From assembly GCF_036687315.1 (NCBI RefSeq), contig NZ_CP144683.1, positions 2,178,001 through 2,242,000 on the forward strand: a stretch of DNA of 64,000 bases. The letters are read 5' to 3'. The stretch comes from Sphingopyxis sp. TUF1 (GTDB taxonomy: Bacteria; Pseudomonadota; Alphaproteobacteria; Sphingomonadales; Sphingomonadaceae). The first letter of the stretch is position 1. Every line of letters starts with the position of its first letter. A model generated the notes under the pieces. That model had not been told where the DNA came from, ran no database searches, and saw only the letters and a list, made by a program, of their open reading frames with translations. Shown here in pieces: positions 8,701 through 17,739 of this stretch. The position numbers and the translations under genes are program-made.

Positions 8701-9040
8701 CGAGAATGCCGGCACGCTGGGCTCGCCCAAATGGGATGTGAATGGCCGGATCGGCTACAACTTCCATCCCTTCGACCTCGACGTGCAGGTCTTGTGGACC
8801 AGCAAATCGGTAAGGGACAATAACGCCACGATCGAGGACACGCCGGTCAATGATTTTCCGGCATATACGCTGGTAAACACGACCTTCGGTGTCGAGGTTG
8901 CGGACAGGTTCACGCTACAACTCGCCATCCGGAATTTGTTCGACCGCAAGGTGCCTTATGCCGCGACCGTTTCGCGCTCGTTCAGCGTGTTCGATCCGAT
9001 CGGGCGCACCTATACGCTGCGCGCCAGCGCTAACTTCTGA
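5762..9040 (+). CDS. TonB-dependent receptor with N-terminal STN signalling domain
   Basis: An outer-membrane receptor of 1092 residues. A signal peptide ends at APAMAQ. The STN domain follows (SFTIPAGDAATAVQRLAIQS, then NAVNGSFTPVEALRRMLAG). A TonB-box-like EIVVTGSRI leads into a plug with NGRRFVSS, and then a long beta-barrel. The C-terminus ends with aromatic Phe as usual (YTLRASANF). The STN domain means it signals to FecR as well as transporting. The start is set by GGAGG six bases before the ATG at 5762. The peptidase gene starts 55 bases downstream, suggesting a common transcript. The ligand is unknown; a peptide is suggested by the neighbours. Confidence 0.93.
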   Translation: MRWERASRMNSRAALMTGVAAAMLWAAPAMAQERQSFTIPAGDAATAVQRLAIQSGVQVMVPDADLSGVTTNAVNGSFTPVEALRRMLAGKGLEVVQNGDAVVIRRSGSGASAEVASETVGQEIVVTGSRIERAGFDTLQAASTTDAEEIGRRSYTNALEVLQDTPGFAPAASSQIGTAQGNLGIAQSFADFFGLGSQRTLTLVNGRRFVSSNTVSGNGESASPGSQVDLNLIPVGLIERIETVAIGGAPVYGSDAIAGTVNVILKENYEGLELTGQASISDRGDAANQMVRGLFGRNFDEGRGNIVLSAEYVRQEGMVLADRFPFRFLTPSGNTDRTDGIPAQQVVEALRYAALTDGGLPYSTLVPFGPTYLRNSAGQPVMFGPNGDLVPFVLGEAFPGSSTQGIPIFADGGDGMDPARYTSLLSPNQRYLFNAMGNYDISDRVNFFVEGSYANTQGTKISDLFQFAAPNILGGPAITIQADNAFLTQQARGIIAANGLTSFQINRNFNDVIDRRPAKTELDVYRIVAGFKGDLDVGGQAWNWDASYNYGSSRNRSEFNQINLTRLLNAVDAVTDGSGNIVCRVGGDCVPLNIFGENAASDEAVDYVVDQGIGISKNSMEVFSANLGGKLPFGIAEPIAFSIGYEHRTEKGSFSGNDIINGGLSLLNGSLQYPDAPEGKFNTDEIYGEGVVPLISDAMDVPVIRSLQAEGAIRYVDHSVAGGDVTWSAGARLQPRFGGILEGITFRGVYTRAIRNPSIVELFLNPTPSAISANDVCSASRVGGGPNPDVRRANCTAALAAVGAAPPGTFVATTNGASPFGVLTGNANLDNETARSYSFGMTYQPPAIPGLRMAIDYSHIKLRNAIASFDLRTSQAACYDSPNFPDEPACQAFSRLTAAQAAQQSAATGRQRIAGDIADGFTETYYNSASRDFGGIIGEIDYRFAVPNIAGSEPGMLRLGVKAFHIAHFRTQTSGGSPVIENAGTLGSPKWDVNGRIGYNFHPFDLDVQVLWTSKSVRDNNATIEDTPVNDFPAYTLVNTTFGVEVADRFTLQLAIRNLFDRKVPYAATVSRSFSVFDPIGRTYTLRASANF

Positions 9041-9046
9041 CCGGAA

Positions 9047-9072
9047 GCGGGCGGGGCCTCGGCTCCGCCCGC
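9047..9072 (+). repeat. GC-rich hairpin between receptor and S9 peptidase genes
   Basis: GCGGGCGG and CCGCCCGC, with extra GGC/GCT pairing and a CTCG loop, give an 11-bp stem directly after the receptor stop. There is no T-run. It may protect or attenuate the transcript at the receptor/peptidase junction. Confidence 0.5.
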
Positions 9073-9095
9073 CGCCGTCCGAGATCGAGGAACGC

Positions 9096-11036
9096 ATGAC
9101 AAAATATCTGCTCGGCCTGGCGCTGGCCTGTCTCGTAGCGGTGCCGGTTGCGGCGGAGACGGCGCCCAAGCGCTACACGATCGAGCAGCTCATGGAGTCG
9201 GACACTATCGCGGGGCTGTCCTGGTCGCCCGACGACAGCAAGATCATCTTCACCAGCAACCGCACCGGCATCGCGAACATCTATGTCATGCCGTCGGCGG
9301 GGGGCGAGGCCACGCCGCTGACGCAATCGACGACCGAAACGGTGCGCGCGATCGGATATTTTCCGCACGACGAGCGCATCCTGTTCACCAGCGATCAGGG
9401 CGGCAATGAACTGGCGCATATCTACGTCCGCGAAATCGACGGCACGACGCGCGACGTCACGCCGGGCGATCGGCATGTCGCGCGCTTCGTCGATTGGGCA
9501 CACGACGGGAAATCCTTTTTCGTCCAGACGAACGAACGCGATCCGCGTTTTTTCGACCTCTATGAAATCCGCACCGACGGCTACCAAAAGACGCTGCTGT
9601 TCCAGAACGACAAAGCGTATCAGGTGCGCGCGGTCAGCCCCGACCGCCGTTATGTCGGGCTCAGCCGCATCCACGACAATGCGACCAAGCATTGTTATGT
9701 TTACGACCGTACCGAAGCGCGGCTGATCCAGCTTACCGAAGAAGGGCGGCCGGTCGCCTGCGAACCGCAGGTTTTCGCCGACCAGGGCGCACGGCTTTTT
9801 TACACAACGGACGACGGCGGCGAATTCGCCTTCCTCGTCCGCCGTGACCTTGCGACGGGCGAGCGGCGCACAGTCTTCAAACCCGAATGGGACGTCGAGG
9901 GGGCGGCGCTGTCGCGCGACGGCGACACGCTGCTGGTTTCGGTCAACGAGGATGCGCGTTCGCGTCCCTATCTGCTGAACGCCGACAGCTTCGCCAAAAT
10001 CGCCTTCGACGATCCGATGCCGCAGGCCAGCGCCGGCCTGCTGCTCGCCAACCATGGCCGAAAGGCGCTGTACAGCGCCTCCAACGGCGCGACGCCGGGA
10101 GAGATTCTGCTCCTTGATCTGAAAACCGGTGCGCGCGCTCCTCTCCTCAACGCGCGTGCACCCGGCGTCGCGCCCGAGGATCTGGTGCCGGGGGACGTCG
10201 TCCGATTCAAATCCTATGACGGATTGGCGGTCCCCGGCATCCTTTATGTGCCAAAGGGCGCCAAAAAGGGCGACGGCCTTCCCGCGGTCATCCATGTTCA
10301 CGGCGGCCCCGGCGATGAAAGCCGGATCGGCTATCGTCCGTTGCAGCAGTTCCTCGTCAACAATGGCTATGTCGTGTTCGAAATCAACAATCGCGGTAGC
10401 AGCGGATCGGGGCGGACCTTTTATCACCTCGACGACCGGCGCCATGGCGATGCCGATCTGGACGATGTCGTTGCGGCCAAGGCGATGCTCGCCGAAACGG
10501 GCTTCGTCGATCCCGCCAAGGTCGCGATCCAGGGGCAAAGCTACGGCGGCTACATGACGCTGGCCGGATTGGCGTTCCGGCCCGATGTCTTTGCGGCGGG
10601 AGTCGATATTTACGGCGTGTCCAACTGGCCCCGCCTGCTCGCCAACACGCCGAGCTGGTGGGAGGATTTGCGCCGCCTGCTGTTCACCGAAGTCGGCGAT
10701 CCCGACAAGGACGCCGAATATCTGCGCAGCATCTCGCCCGTCTTTCACGCCGACAAGATCCGCAAGCCGCTGCTCGTGTTGCAGGGGGCGAACGACCCTC
10801 GCGTCCTGCCAGTCGAGTCGGAGGATATTGTCGAACGCGTCAAGGCGAACGGCGTACCGGTCGAATATATCGTCTTTGCCGATGAGGGGCACGGTTTCCG
10901 CAAAAAGGCAAATCAGATTTCGGGTTATCGCGCGATCCTGCAATTTCTCGACAAACATGTGAAAGGCGCCGCGAGCGCATCGATGGCCACGAAAGAAACG
11001 GTCTCGCCGCTCGGCGATTTTCCGAACGGCCGGTGA
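9096..11036 (+). CDS. Exported S9 family serine peptidase (prolyl oligopeptidase type)
   Basis: 646 residues with a signal peptide (LLGLALACLVAVPVAAE). The first two thirds has propeller repeats of PD40 type (LSWSPDDSKIIFTSNRTG). The C-terminal alpha/beta hydrolase shows HVHGGPGDESRIGY, the nucleophile GQSYGGYM (Ser482), Asp567 in GANDPRV and His599 in DEGHGF, a complete triad. This family cleaves short peptides or releases N-terminal dipeptides or acyl-amino acids. Some sphingomonad relatives, placed beside FecI/FecR/TonB genes, are lasso-peptide isopeptidases. No lasso precursor or maturation genes are seen here, so that identity is only an option. GAGGAA precedes the ATG. Confidence 0.9.
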   Translation: MTKYLLGLALACLVAVPVAAETAPKRYTIEQLMESDTIAGLSWSPDDSKIIFTSNRTGIANIYVMPSAGGEATPLTQSTTETVRAIGYFPHDERILFTSDQGGNELAHIYVREIDGTTRDVTPGDRHVARFVDWAHDGKSFFVQTNERDPRFFDLYEIRTDGYQKTLLFQNDKAYQVRAVSPDRRYVGLSRIHDNATKHCYVYDRTEARLIQLTEEGRPVACEPQVFADQGARLFYTTDDGGEFAFLVRRDLATGERRTVFKPEWDVEGAALSRDGDTLLVSVNEDARSRPYLLNADSFAKIAFDDPMPQASAGLLLANHGRKALYSASNGATPGEILLLDLKTGARAPLLNARAPGVAPEDLVPGDVVRFKSYDGLAVPGILYVPKGAKKGDGLPAVIHVHGGPGDESRIGYRPLQQFLVNNGYVVFEINNRGSSGSGRTFYHLDDRRHGDADLDDVVAAKAMLAETGFVDPAKVAIQGQSYGGYMTLAGLAFRPDVFAAGVDIYGVSNWPRLLANTPSWWEDLRRLLFTEVGDPDKDAEYLRSISPVFHADKIRKPLLVLQGANDPRVLPVESEDIVERVKANGVPVEYIVFADEGHGFRKKANQISGYRAILQFLDKHVKGAASASMATKETVSPLGDFPNGR

Positions 11037-11047
11037 CGATGGGAGCG

Positions 11048-12841
11048 ATGGACCGGCGCCAGTTCATCACGGCGGGCGCGCTGGTCGCCGCCGCGCCGGC
11101 ATGGGCCGCGAGCGGCGGAGAGAATGAGCGGCTCCACGCCTTTTTCGAGCGCGTGTTCCAGCGCGACCTTGCGCGCAATCCCGCGGCGCAATCGGTGCTG
11201 GGCGGCAAGGGCGCAAACCGCGGCTGGCCCGACGTCAGCGAGGCGCGCGCCGACGAAAATGTCGCGCTTGCCCGGGGCGACCTTGCCGAATTGCGGCGCT
11301 TCGATCGCGCCGCGCTGACGCTCGAGGCGCAGCTGAGCTATGACCTTTTCGCCTATGACGCCGAAGAGGCGATCGAACGGCATCGCTGGCGCGGCAATCA
11401 TTACCCCGTGTGCCAGATGCGCGGGCCGCAACGCGACATTCCGCAGACGCTGATCAACAATCATGCGATCAACAGCGTCGCCGATGCCGAGGCCTATATC
11501 GAACGGCTCCATGCGGTGCGCCCCTATCTTGCGGTGGTGGTCGCGGGGCTGGAGCGGCAGGCAGCGACCGGCGTCGTCCCGCCCGATTTTTCTAGGCCCT
11601 TGGTCATCGGCAATTGCGAAAAGCTGATTACCGGTGCGCCCTTCCAGCCGGACGCGCCGGACAGCCCGATCCTTGCCGATTTCCGCGGCAAAGTGGCCGC
11701 GCTGGCGCTGGACGAAGCGGCGACCGCGCGGCTCGTCGATGCGGCGCGCGCGGGCCTTTTGGAAGGCTTCGGTCCCGGTTTCCGACACCTGATCGAACAT
11801 CTTCGCGCCGCGCGCTGTCCCGACGGGTGCAACGATGGCGTCTGGCGCCTGCCCGATGGCGACGCCTATTACGCCGCGCAGCTTCGCTGGAACACGACGC
11901 TCCCGATCCCGGCAGAGGAGGTCCACCGCATCGGCCTCGCGGAAGCGGCGCGACTGCATGAGGAAATGCGCGCCGTCGCTAAGCGCGCCGGCTTCAACGG
12001 CACGCTTGGCGAGCTGTTCGAGCATGTGCGAACCGCGGACCATTTCTATTATCCGAACGACGCCGCAGGCAAGGCGGGGTATCTGGACGCGATGCGCGCC
12101 AAGATTGCGGCGGTTACCGCGCGGCTGAGCGAGCTGACGGGCCATGCGCCTCACGCCGATGTCGTCGTGAAGCCGGTCGAGCCGTGGCTCGAAGCGTCGG
12201 CGGGAACCGCGGGCTATTTCGCGCCTTCGGCCGATGGAACGCGCCCCGGCATCCTCTATGTCAACACGCGCGACATGCGGAACCTGCCCATCTATGAACT
12301 GTCGGCGCTAGCCTATCACGAGGGCGTTCCAGGGCATCATCTGGAAAAGGCGGTGACACGCGGGCTGACCGACCTTCCGAAATTTCGGGCGTTCGGCAGC
12401 TATACCGCGTTCAGCGAGGGCTGGGCGCTGTTTGCCGAGCAGCTGCCCGTCGAGATGGGCCTTTACGATGACCCCTGGCAGGATTTCGGGCGACTTTCGA
12501 TGGAGCTGATGCGCGCCGGGCGGCTGGTTACCGACACCGGCGTCCATGCGCTGCGCTGGAGCCGCGAGCGGGCGATCGCATGGCTGGATGCAAACACCCC
12601 CGCCAACCACGCCGACAATGTCACCGCGATCCAGCGCTATATCGTCACGCCGGGTCAGGCCTGCGCCTACGAAATGGGCAAGCTGAAGCTCGTCGAGCTG
12701 CGCGACCGCGCGCGCGCCGCGCTGGGGCCGCGTTTCGTGATCAGCGCGTTCAACGACCGGGTGCTGGGCAGCGGGCCCCTGCCGCTGCCGATGCTTCAGG
12801 CGAGCATCGAGGCATGGATTGCGAAGGGAGGAGCCGCATGA
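11048..12841 (+). CDS. DUF885 family protein, exported metallopeptidase-like (copy 1)
   Basis: 597 residues from the ATG at 11048. The N-terminus MDRRQFITAGALVAAAPAWA is a twin-arginine type signal. The family hallmark HEGVPGHH (His424, Glu425, His430, His431) resembles a zinc-peptidase motif and lies after YVNTRDMRNLPIYEL. Characterised relatives are few; a peptidase or amidase role in the periplasm is plausible but not proven. It follows the S9 peptidase by 11 bases and overlaps the next gene by ATGA, so it is part of the receptor/peptidase operon. An ATG at 11039 is possible; neither has an ideal RBS. Confidence 0.85.
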   Translation: MDRRQFITAGALVAAAPAWAASGGENERLHAFFERVFQRDLARNPAAQSVLGGKGANRGWPDVSEARADENVALARGDLAELRRFDRAALTLEAQLSYDLFAYDAEEAIERHRWRGNHYPVCQMRGPQRDIPQTLINNHAINSVADAEAYIERLHAVRPYLAVVVAGLERQAATGVVPPDFSRPLVIGNCEKLITGAPFQPDAPDSPILADFRGKVAALALDEAATARLVDAARAGLLEGFGPGFRHLIEHLRAARCPDGCNDGVWRLPDGDAYYAAQLRWNTTLPIPAEEVHRIGLAEAARLHEEMRAVAKRAGFNGTLGELFEHVRTADHFYYPNDAAGKAGYLDAMRAKIAAVTARLSELTGHAPHADVVVKPVEPWLEASAGTAGYFAPSADGTRPGILYVNTRDMRNLPIYELSALAYHEGVPGHHLEKAVTRGLTDLPKFRAFGSYTAFSEGWALFAEQLPVEMGLYDDPWQDFGRLSMELMRAGRLVTDTGVHALRWSRERAIAWLDANTPANHADNVTAIQRYIVTPGQACAYEMGKLKLVELRDRARAALGPRFVISAFNDRVLGSGPLPLPMLQASIEAWIAKGGAA

Positions 12842-14667
12842 TCGACCGCCGCCAGTTTATCGGATCGGCGGCGCTGGCAGGCGCCGCACTGGCGGCACCG
12901 CCGCTGTTCGCCGTCGAAACCGGCGAGGATGCGCGGCTCGACGCCTTTTTCGAGACGGTGTTCCAGCGCAGTCTCGATCGCAGCCCCATTCGCCAGTCGG
13001 CGCTCGGCATCCGGCGCGACCAGGACAAATGGGACGACATCAGCGAGGCGCGCGAGCTGGAAGACCATCGGCTGCGCGAGCAGGATCTCGTCATCTTGCG
13101 CGGCTTCGATGTCGCAGCGCTGTCGGCGCAGGCGCGGCTCAGCCACCGGATGTATATGCGGTCGACCGAACAGGCGATCCGCGATTTCCGCTGGCGCGAC
13201 CATGATTATGTGATGACGCAGATGGGGGGGATGCACACGCGCGTTCCCAGCACGCTTACCAACAGCCATCCCATCGGCAGCGTGGCCGACGCAGAGGCCT
13301 ATATCCAGCGGCTGGAGCGCGTCGATCCGCTGATGGCGCAGGCTGTCGAGCGGTTGACGGCGCAGGAGGCCAAAGGCATTCAGCCGCCGCGCTTTGTCTA
13401 TGCGCTGCTGATCGAACCAAGCCTCAACCTGTTCAAGGGCGCTCCGTTCGGCGGCGAGGGCGACAGTCCCATCCTGTCCGACTTCAAGGCGAAGCTGGCG
13501 AAGGCGCCGGTTTCCGAGGTCGAACGGACCGACCTGCTGGAGCGGGGAACGGCGGCGCTGTCGGGCGGCTTTGCGCGCGGTTATCGCCGACTGGTCGCAC
13601 ATCTGCGCGCGGCGGAGGCCAAGGCCGAAACGCGCGACGGGGTGTGGAAGCTGCCCGACGGGCAGGCCTATTACGAAGCGCGGCTGGAAAATTACACGAC
13701 GCTGCCGCTGACCGCAGCAGCGGTGCACGCACTGGGGCTGCGCGAGGTGGCGGCGATCCACGACGCGATGCGCGCGATCATGAAGCGGACGGGCTTCGAG
13801 GGCGACCTTCAGGCCTTTTTCGCCTTCATGCGCGACGACCCGCGTTTCTATCATTCGGACGATGCCGCCGGTCGCGCCGCCTATCTGGCCGAAGCCAATG
13901 CGCTGCTCGACGAAATCCGCGGACGGGAGCGGGAATTGTTCGCCCGCTTTCCCAAGGCGCCGGTCGAGGTGCGCGCGATCGAGGCGTGGCGCGAGAAATC
14001 GGCGCCCAAGGCGCATTATCGCAACCCGCCGCAGGACGGGTCGGCGCCGGGCATCTTCTATATCAACCTCACCGACATGAAGGCGCAGCCGCGGTACCAG
14101 CTGGCGGCGACGCTTTATCATGAGGCGATCCCGGGGCATCACACCGAAACCTGTATCGCGCACGAGATGGAGGGGCTGCCCAAATTCCGCCGCTTTGCGA
14201 GTATCGCGGCCTTTTCCGAAGGCTGGGGGCTGTATTCGGAGCTGCTGCCCAAGGAAATGGGGCTTTATGCCGATCCCTATTCGGACTTCGGACGACTGTC
14301 GCTGTCGCTGATGCGCGCGTGCCGACTGGTAGTCGATAGTGGAATCCACGCGATGAAATGGACGCGCGAGCAGGCGACCGCCTATCTCGACGCCAATATG
14401 CCGTCGAGCCATTACGACAATCAGCGCGAGATCGACCGCTATATCGTGCTGCCCGGTCAGGCGACCGCCTATTATATCGGGATGCAGAAGATCCTCGAGC
14501 TGCGCGAACGCGCGCGGGCCAAGCTTGGCGATCGGTTCGACCTGCGGCACTTCCACGACGTGACGCTGGGCGCAGGGCCGCTGCCATTGCCGCTGCTCAA
14601 AGAGCGGATCGACGCGTGGATCGCGCGCGGCGGGCCGTCGGTGCAGGATTTCGATAAAGCGGCCTGA
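12838..14667 (+). CDS. DUF885 family protein, exported metallopeptidase-like (copy 2)
   Basis: 609 residues, a clear tandem paralogue of the preceding gene along its whole length. It starts MIDRRQFIGSAALAGAALAA (twin-arginine type), and its motif is HEAIPGHH (His428, Glu429, His434, His435). It ends with a similar GAGPLPLPLLKERIDAWIARGG. GGGAGGAG precedes the ATG, which overlaps the previous stop. The two copies have diverged substantially, so they may act on different substrates or as partners. It is convergent with the permease gene at 14686, with only 18 bases between. Confidence 0.87.
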   Translation: MIDRRQFIGSAALAGAALAAPPLFAVETGEDARLDAFFETVFQRSLDRSPIRQSALGIRRDQDKWDDISEARELEDHRLREQDLVILRGFDVAALSAQARLSHRMYMRSTEQAIRDFRWRDHDYVMTQMGGMHTRVPSTLTNSHPIGSVADAEAYIQRLERVDPLMAQAVERLTAQEAKGIQPPRFVYALLIEPSLNLFKGAPFGGEGDSPILSDFKAKLAKAPVSEVERTDLLERGTAALSGGFARGYRRLVAHLRAAEAKAETRDGVWKLPDGQAYYEARLENYTTLPLTAAAVHALGLREVAAIHDAMRAIMKRTGFEGDLQAFFAFMRDDPRFYHSDDAAGRAAYLAEANALLDEIRGRERELFARFPKAPVEVRAIEAWREKSAPKAHYRNPPQDGSAPGIFYINLTDMKAQPRYQLAATLYHEAIPGHHTETCIAHEMEGLPKFRRFASIAAFSEGWGLYSELLPKEMGLYADPYSDFGRLSLSLMRACRLVVDSGIHAMKWTREQATAYLDANMPSSHYDNQREIDRYIVLPGQATAYYIGMQKILELRERARAKLGDRFDLRHFHDVTLGAGPLPLPLLKERIDAWIARGGPSVQDFDKAA

Positions 14668-14685
14668 GCGCCGCTGCGCGTTCGA

Positions 14686-15519
14686 TCAGTCGGACGTGCC
14701 AAGCGACGCCGCGCGCATCCGTTCGCCGCGCCGCCGCAGCAGTTCGGCAGCCCCCAGCAGCAGCGTCGAGGCAATGACGAGCAAGGTCGCCGCCGCCGCG
14801 ATCGCCGGGCTGATCTGTTCGCGTACTCCTTCGAACATCTGAATCGGCAACGTGCGTTGCTCCGGCCCCGCGATGAACAGCGCGACGGTCGTCTCATCAA
14901 ACGACGTCATGAAGGCGAAGACCGCGCCCGCGGCGATGCCGGGCGCCGTTAGCGGCATCAATATGCGGATCAACACCGTCACCGGCCGCGCGCCGAGGCT
15001 GGACGCAGCGCGCAACAACTCGCTGTCGAGACCGTGAAGCGACGCATGAACCACGATCACCACGAAAGGGAGCGCGAGCGCGCTGTGCGCGACGATCAGC
15101 CCGACCGGGCCGTTGACCAGCCCCAGCGGCGCGAACAGGAAATAGAAGGCAACCGCGACGACGACGATCGGGACGACGAGGGGCGCCGAAATGATCGCGA
15201 CGATGACCGGCTTGGCGCGCGACTGCATATGAGCGAGCCCGATCGCCGCGAGCGTGCCGAGCGGGGTTGCGATCAAGGTCGTGGCGACGGCGATCTTGAG
15301 GCTGTTCGCGAAGCTGTGCGTCCATTGCGGGGATTCCGCGAGGGTGCGGTACCAGCGCAGCGACAGGCCGCTTTCTGGGAAGACGAGGAAGCTGCCGGGG
15401 TTGAGCGACAATGGCACCACGGCGAGGATCGGCAGGACCAGAAAGGCGAAGACCAGCGCGGAATAGACGATGAGAGCGGCGCGGCCGGCGCGTTCGCCCC
15501 GCGAGCGAAGCGCGGTCAT
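14686..15519 (-). CDS. potC: ABC transporter permease, PotC type
   Basis: 277 residues with about six membrane segments and the EAA loop of binding-protein-dependent permeases (ELLRAASSLGARPVTVLIRILMPL). It matches the PotC/YdcV class of spermidine/putrescine-type importers. It is the last gene of an ATGA-linked operon: aminotransferase, ATPase, binding protein, PotB-like, PotC-like. The start overlaps the stop of the upstream permease by four bases. The substrate is inferred from family only; many sphingomonad members import other amines or amino-acid derivatives. Confidence 0.88.
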   Translation of the reverse strand: MTALRSRGERAGRAALIVYSALVFAFLVLPILAVVPLSLNPGSFLVFPESGLSLRWYRTLAESPQWTHSFANSLKIAVATTLIATPLGTLAAIGLAHMQSRAKPVIVAIISAPLVVPIVVVAVAFYFLFAPLGLVNGPVGLIVAHSALALPFVVIVVHASLHGLDSELLRAASSLGARPVTVLIRILMPLTAPGIAAGAVFAFMTSFDETTVALFIAGPEQRTLPIQMFEGVREQISPAIAAAATLLVIASTLLLGAAELLRRRGERMRAASLGTSD

Positions 15520-16682
15520 ACCGGCACCGTGCGAACCATCGTCCGCCCGGCAAAGAGCATCAGCGCGAGCGGCAGGAGAAGCAGCAGGCTGAGCGCCGCC
15601 GCCATGCCCCAGTTGAGCGACTGGTTGGTATAAAAGGCGATCGACGCGCTGATCATCTGGTCCGCGCCGCCGCCGACCAGCGCGGGCGTGACATAATAGC
15701 CGAGCGCGAGGGTGAAGACGATGATCGCGCCGGCCGCGACGCCCGGCAGCGACTGGGGCAGATAGACTTGCCAGAAAGCGCGCAGCGGCCGTGCGCCAAG
15801 CGAGCTCGCGGCGCGCATGGCGGTCGGCGAAATCCCTTTCATCACGCCATAGAGCGGCAGGATGAAGAAGGGCAGGAGCACATGCGTCATCGCGATATAG
15901 ACGCCGACGCGATTATATATGAGCTGGAGCGGCGCATCGATCAGCCCGACATATTGCAGCGCGTTGTTCACGACGCCGTTGGTCTGGAGCAGCACGGCCC
16001 AAGCCGCGGTGCGAACGAGCGCCGATGTCCAGAAGGGCAGGAGGACAAGGATGAGCAGCGGGTTCGCCACGCGCTGCGGCAAGGAAGCCAGCAGAAACGC
16101 CACCGGATAACCGAGCGCGACACAGAGCAGGGCGACGACGGCGCTGATCTTGAATGTCCGCAGGAAGATGGTTTCGAACACCGCCTGCTCCGGCGCAACG
16201 CGGGCAACCCCGTCGTCCATGGTAAGCCTCCGGTCGAGTGCTGCGAGCAGATAATGGCTGGTGAGCGGGCCGTCGGCATGGCGCATCGCGGCCCAGATTT
16301 CGGGCTGCCCCCAGCGCGGATCGATCTGAGCGAGCGCGCCCACGCTATCGCCCGGCGCCCCCGCCTCCAGCCGGTCGGCCGTGGCGTAAAGCAGGCTGCG
16401 CGAGCCCACGACATCATAGTTGAGCCGGTTGGCGGCGCGGTTGAGCGTACCGGCGCGGCGCGATGCCAGAATGTCGCGCGATATCGTCTGCGCCAATGTG
16501 TCGGGCGGCAGCCCGCCGCTGTCCCATTGGCGCAGCGCCGCCGCGCTGTCGGGCCAGACGGTCATGAGTTCGCGGTCCGTCACGGCGCGCGACAGCATCA
16601 GCATCACCGGCGCGACAAAGCTGGCAAGCAGGAAGAGCAGCAAGGGCGCCACCAGCGCGAAAGTCCACCAACGCCGCTGCAT
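15516..16682 (-). CDS. potB: ABC transporter permease, PotB type
   Basis: About 388 residues from the ATG at 16682 (MQRRWWTFALVAPLLLFLL). It has the typical first membrane segment, then an unusually long periplasmic insertion of about 150 residues containing LRQWDSGGLP and PRWGQPEIWAAM, then the permease core with EAA loop AMRAASSLGARPLRAFWQVYLPQ. The insertion is common in PotB-like proteins of alphaproteobacteria. A frame extends to 16757, but that would overlap the binding-protein gene; the chosen start leaves a seven-base gap. Confidence 0.86.
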   Translation of the reverse strand: MQRRWWTFALVAPLLLFLLASFVAPVMLMLSRAVTDRELMTVWPDSAAALRQWDSGGLPPDTLAQTISRDILASRRAGTLNRAANRLNYDVVGSRSLLYATADRLEAGAPGDSVGALAQIDPRWGQPEIWAAMRHADGPLTSHYLLAALDRRLTMDDGVARVAPEQAVFETIFLRTFKISAVVALLCVALGYPVAFLLASLPQRVANPLLILVLLPFWTSALVRTAAWAVLLQTNGVVNNALQYVGLIDAPLQLIYNRVGVYIAMTHVLLPFFILPLYGVMKGISPTAMRAASSLGARPLRAFWQVYLPQSLPGVAAGAIIVFTLALGYYVTPALVGGGADQMISASIAFYTNQSLNWGMAAALSLLLLLPLALMLFAGRTMVRTVPV

Positions 16683-16689
16683 CCCCGGT

Positions 16690-17739
16690 CTAGCGCGCGA
16701 CCCAGGCATTGAAACGCTGGGTGAGCTGGTCGCCATATTCGACCCAGAAATCGGCATCGAGTTCGAGTGCGTCGGTCATGTTCGCGGGATCGCTGGGCGT
16801 ATCGCGCTTAAGCCGCGGATCGACGCGGGCGCCTGCTTCGATGCTGGTCAGCCCCGTCGGGATATAGCGCGGCAGGCGCATCTGGTTTTCAGGCCGGGTC
16901 ATGTAGCGAAGAAGCTGGGCCGCTTCGGCGCGGCGCGGGCTGTTGGCGAGGATGACCCAATAGTCGACGGCGTAAATGTTGCCGGTCCAGTTCAGCTTGA
17001 AATTGCGGCCTTCGGTGCGATTGGCCACCACCAGCCGCCCCGGGCTTGTCACCGACATGACGATTTCGCGCGAACCGAGAAGGTCGGGAACCTGCGAGAT
17101 CGACGACCACCACACGACGTGGGGCTTGATCGCGTCCAGCTTGCGAAAGGCGCGGTCGATGCCCGCGGGGGTGCGCAGCGTCGGATAGACCTGGTCGGGA
17201 GCGACGCCGTCGGCCATCAGCGCGAATTCGAGCGAATATTTGGGAGTCTTGCGCATCCCGCGCTTGCCGGGAAAGCGCTTGACGTCCCAGAAATCGGCCC
17301 AGTTTTGCGGGCCCTCACCGGTAATCCGGTCGCCATCATAGCCCAGGACGTAGGACCAGAGCATCGCCCCCACGCCGCAATCATGAACCGCGGCGGGCAG
17401 AAAGGCGTCGCGACCCCCGAGCGATGCCCAGTCGAGCCGCTGAAAAAGCCCCTCTTCGCAGCCAAGAATCAGATCCTCGGTTTCGACCTGGACGATGTCC
17501 CAGCTGGCGTCGCCGCCGACCACCTTGGTGCGGATCACGCCGACGCCGCCGCGCCAGCTGTCCTCGCGGAGTGGAATTCCGGTCGCCTTGGTGAAGCTCG
17601 TCCAATAGGCCTGCCGATGCGCGTCCTGCGACGACCCGCCCCAGCCGACGACGGTCAGCGGGCGCAGCTCGGCGCCGCTATCGCAGGCGGCGGTGGCTAG
17701 AAACAGCAGCGTCGCGGCAAAGCTGCGCGCGATCATCAT
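16690..17739 (-). CDS. potD: Periplasmic solute-binding protein, PotD type
   Basis: 349 residues with a signal sequence (SFAATLLFLATAACDSG). A Cys follows ATAA, so it could be a lipoprotein, although the lipobox is weak. The mature part begins LRPLTVVGWGGSSQDAHRQA, and VQVETEDLILGCEEGLFQ and ILANSPRRAEAAQLLRYMTR are typical of PotD/PotF-like proteins. It overlaps the ATPase gene by ATGA. A polyamine-type ligand is the family default. The aminotransferase fused into the operon suggests an amino-group-bearing substrate; this is inference. Confidence 0.87.
   Translation of the reverse strand: MMIARSFAATLLFLATAACDSGAELRPLTVVGWGGSSQDAHRQAYWTSFTKATGIPLREDSWRGGVGVIRTKVVGGDASWDIVQVETEDLILGCEEGLFQRLDWASLGGRDAFLPAAVHDCGVGAMLWSYVLGYDGDRITGEGPQNWADFWDVKRFPGKRGMRKTPKYSLEFALMADGVAPDQVYPTLRTPAGIDRAFRKLDAIKPHVVWWSSISQVPDLLGSREIVMSVTSPGRLVVANRTEGRNFKLNWTGNIYAVDYWVILANSPRRAEAAQLLRYMTRPENQMRLPRYIPTGLTSIEAGARVDPRLKRDTPSDPANMTDALELDADFWVEYGDQLTQRFNAWVAR

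Noticed and set aside
5686..9095. Search for a lasso-peptide precursor and maturation genes near the S9 peptidase
   Set aside because: No small leader-core gene, no asparagine-synthetase-like gene and no transglutaminase-like gene is present; the S9 protein is therefore called only a general peptidase.
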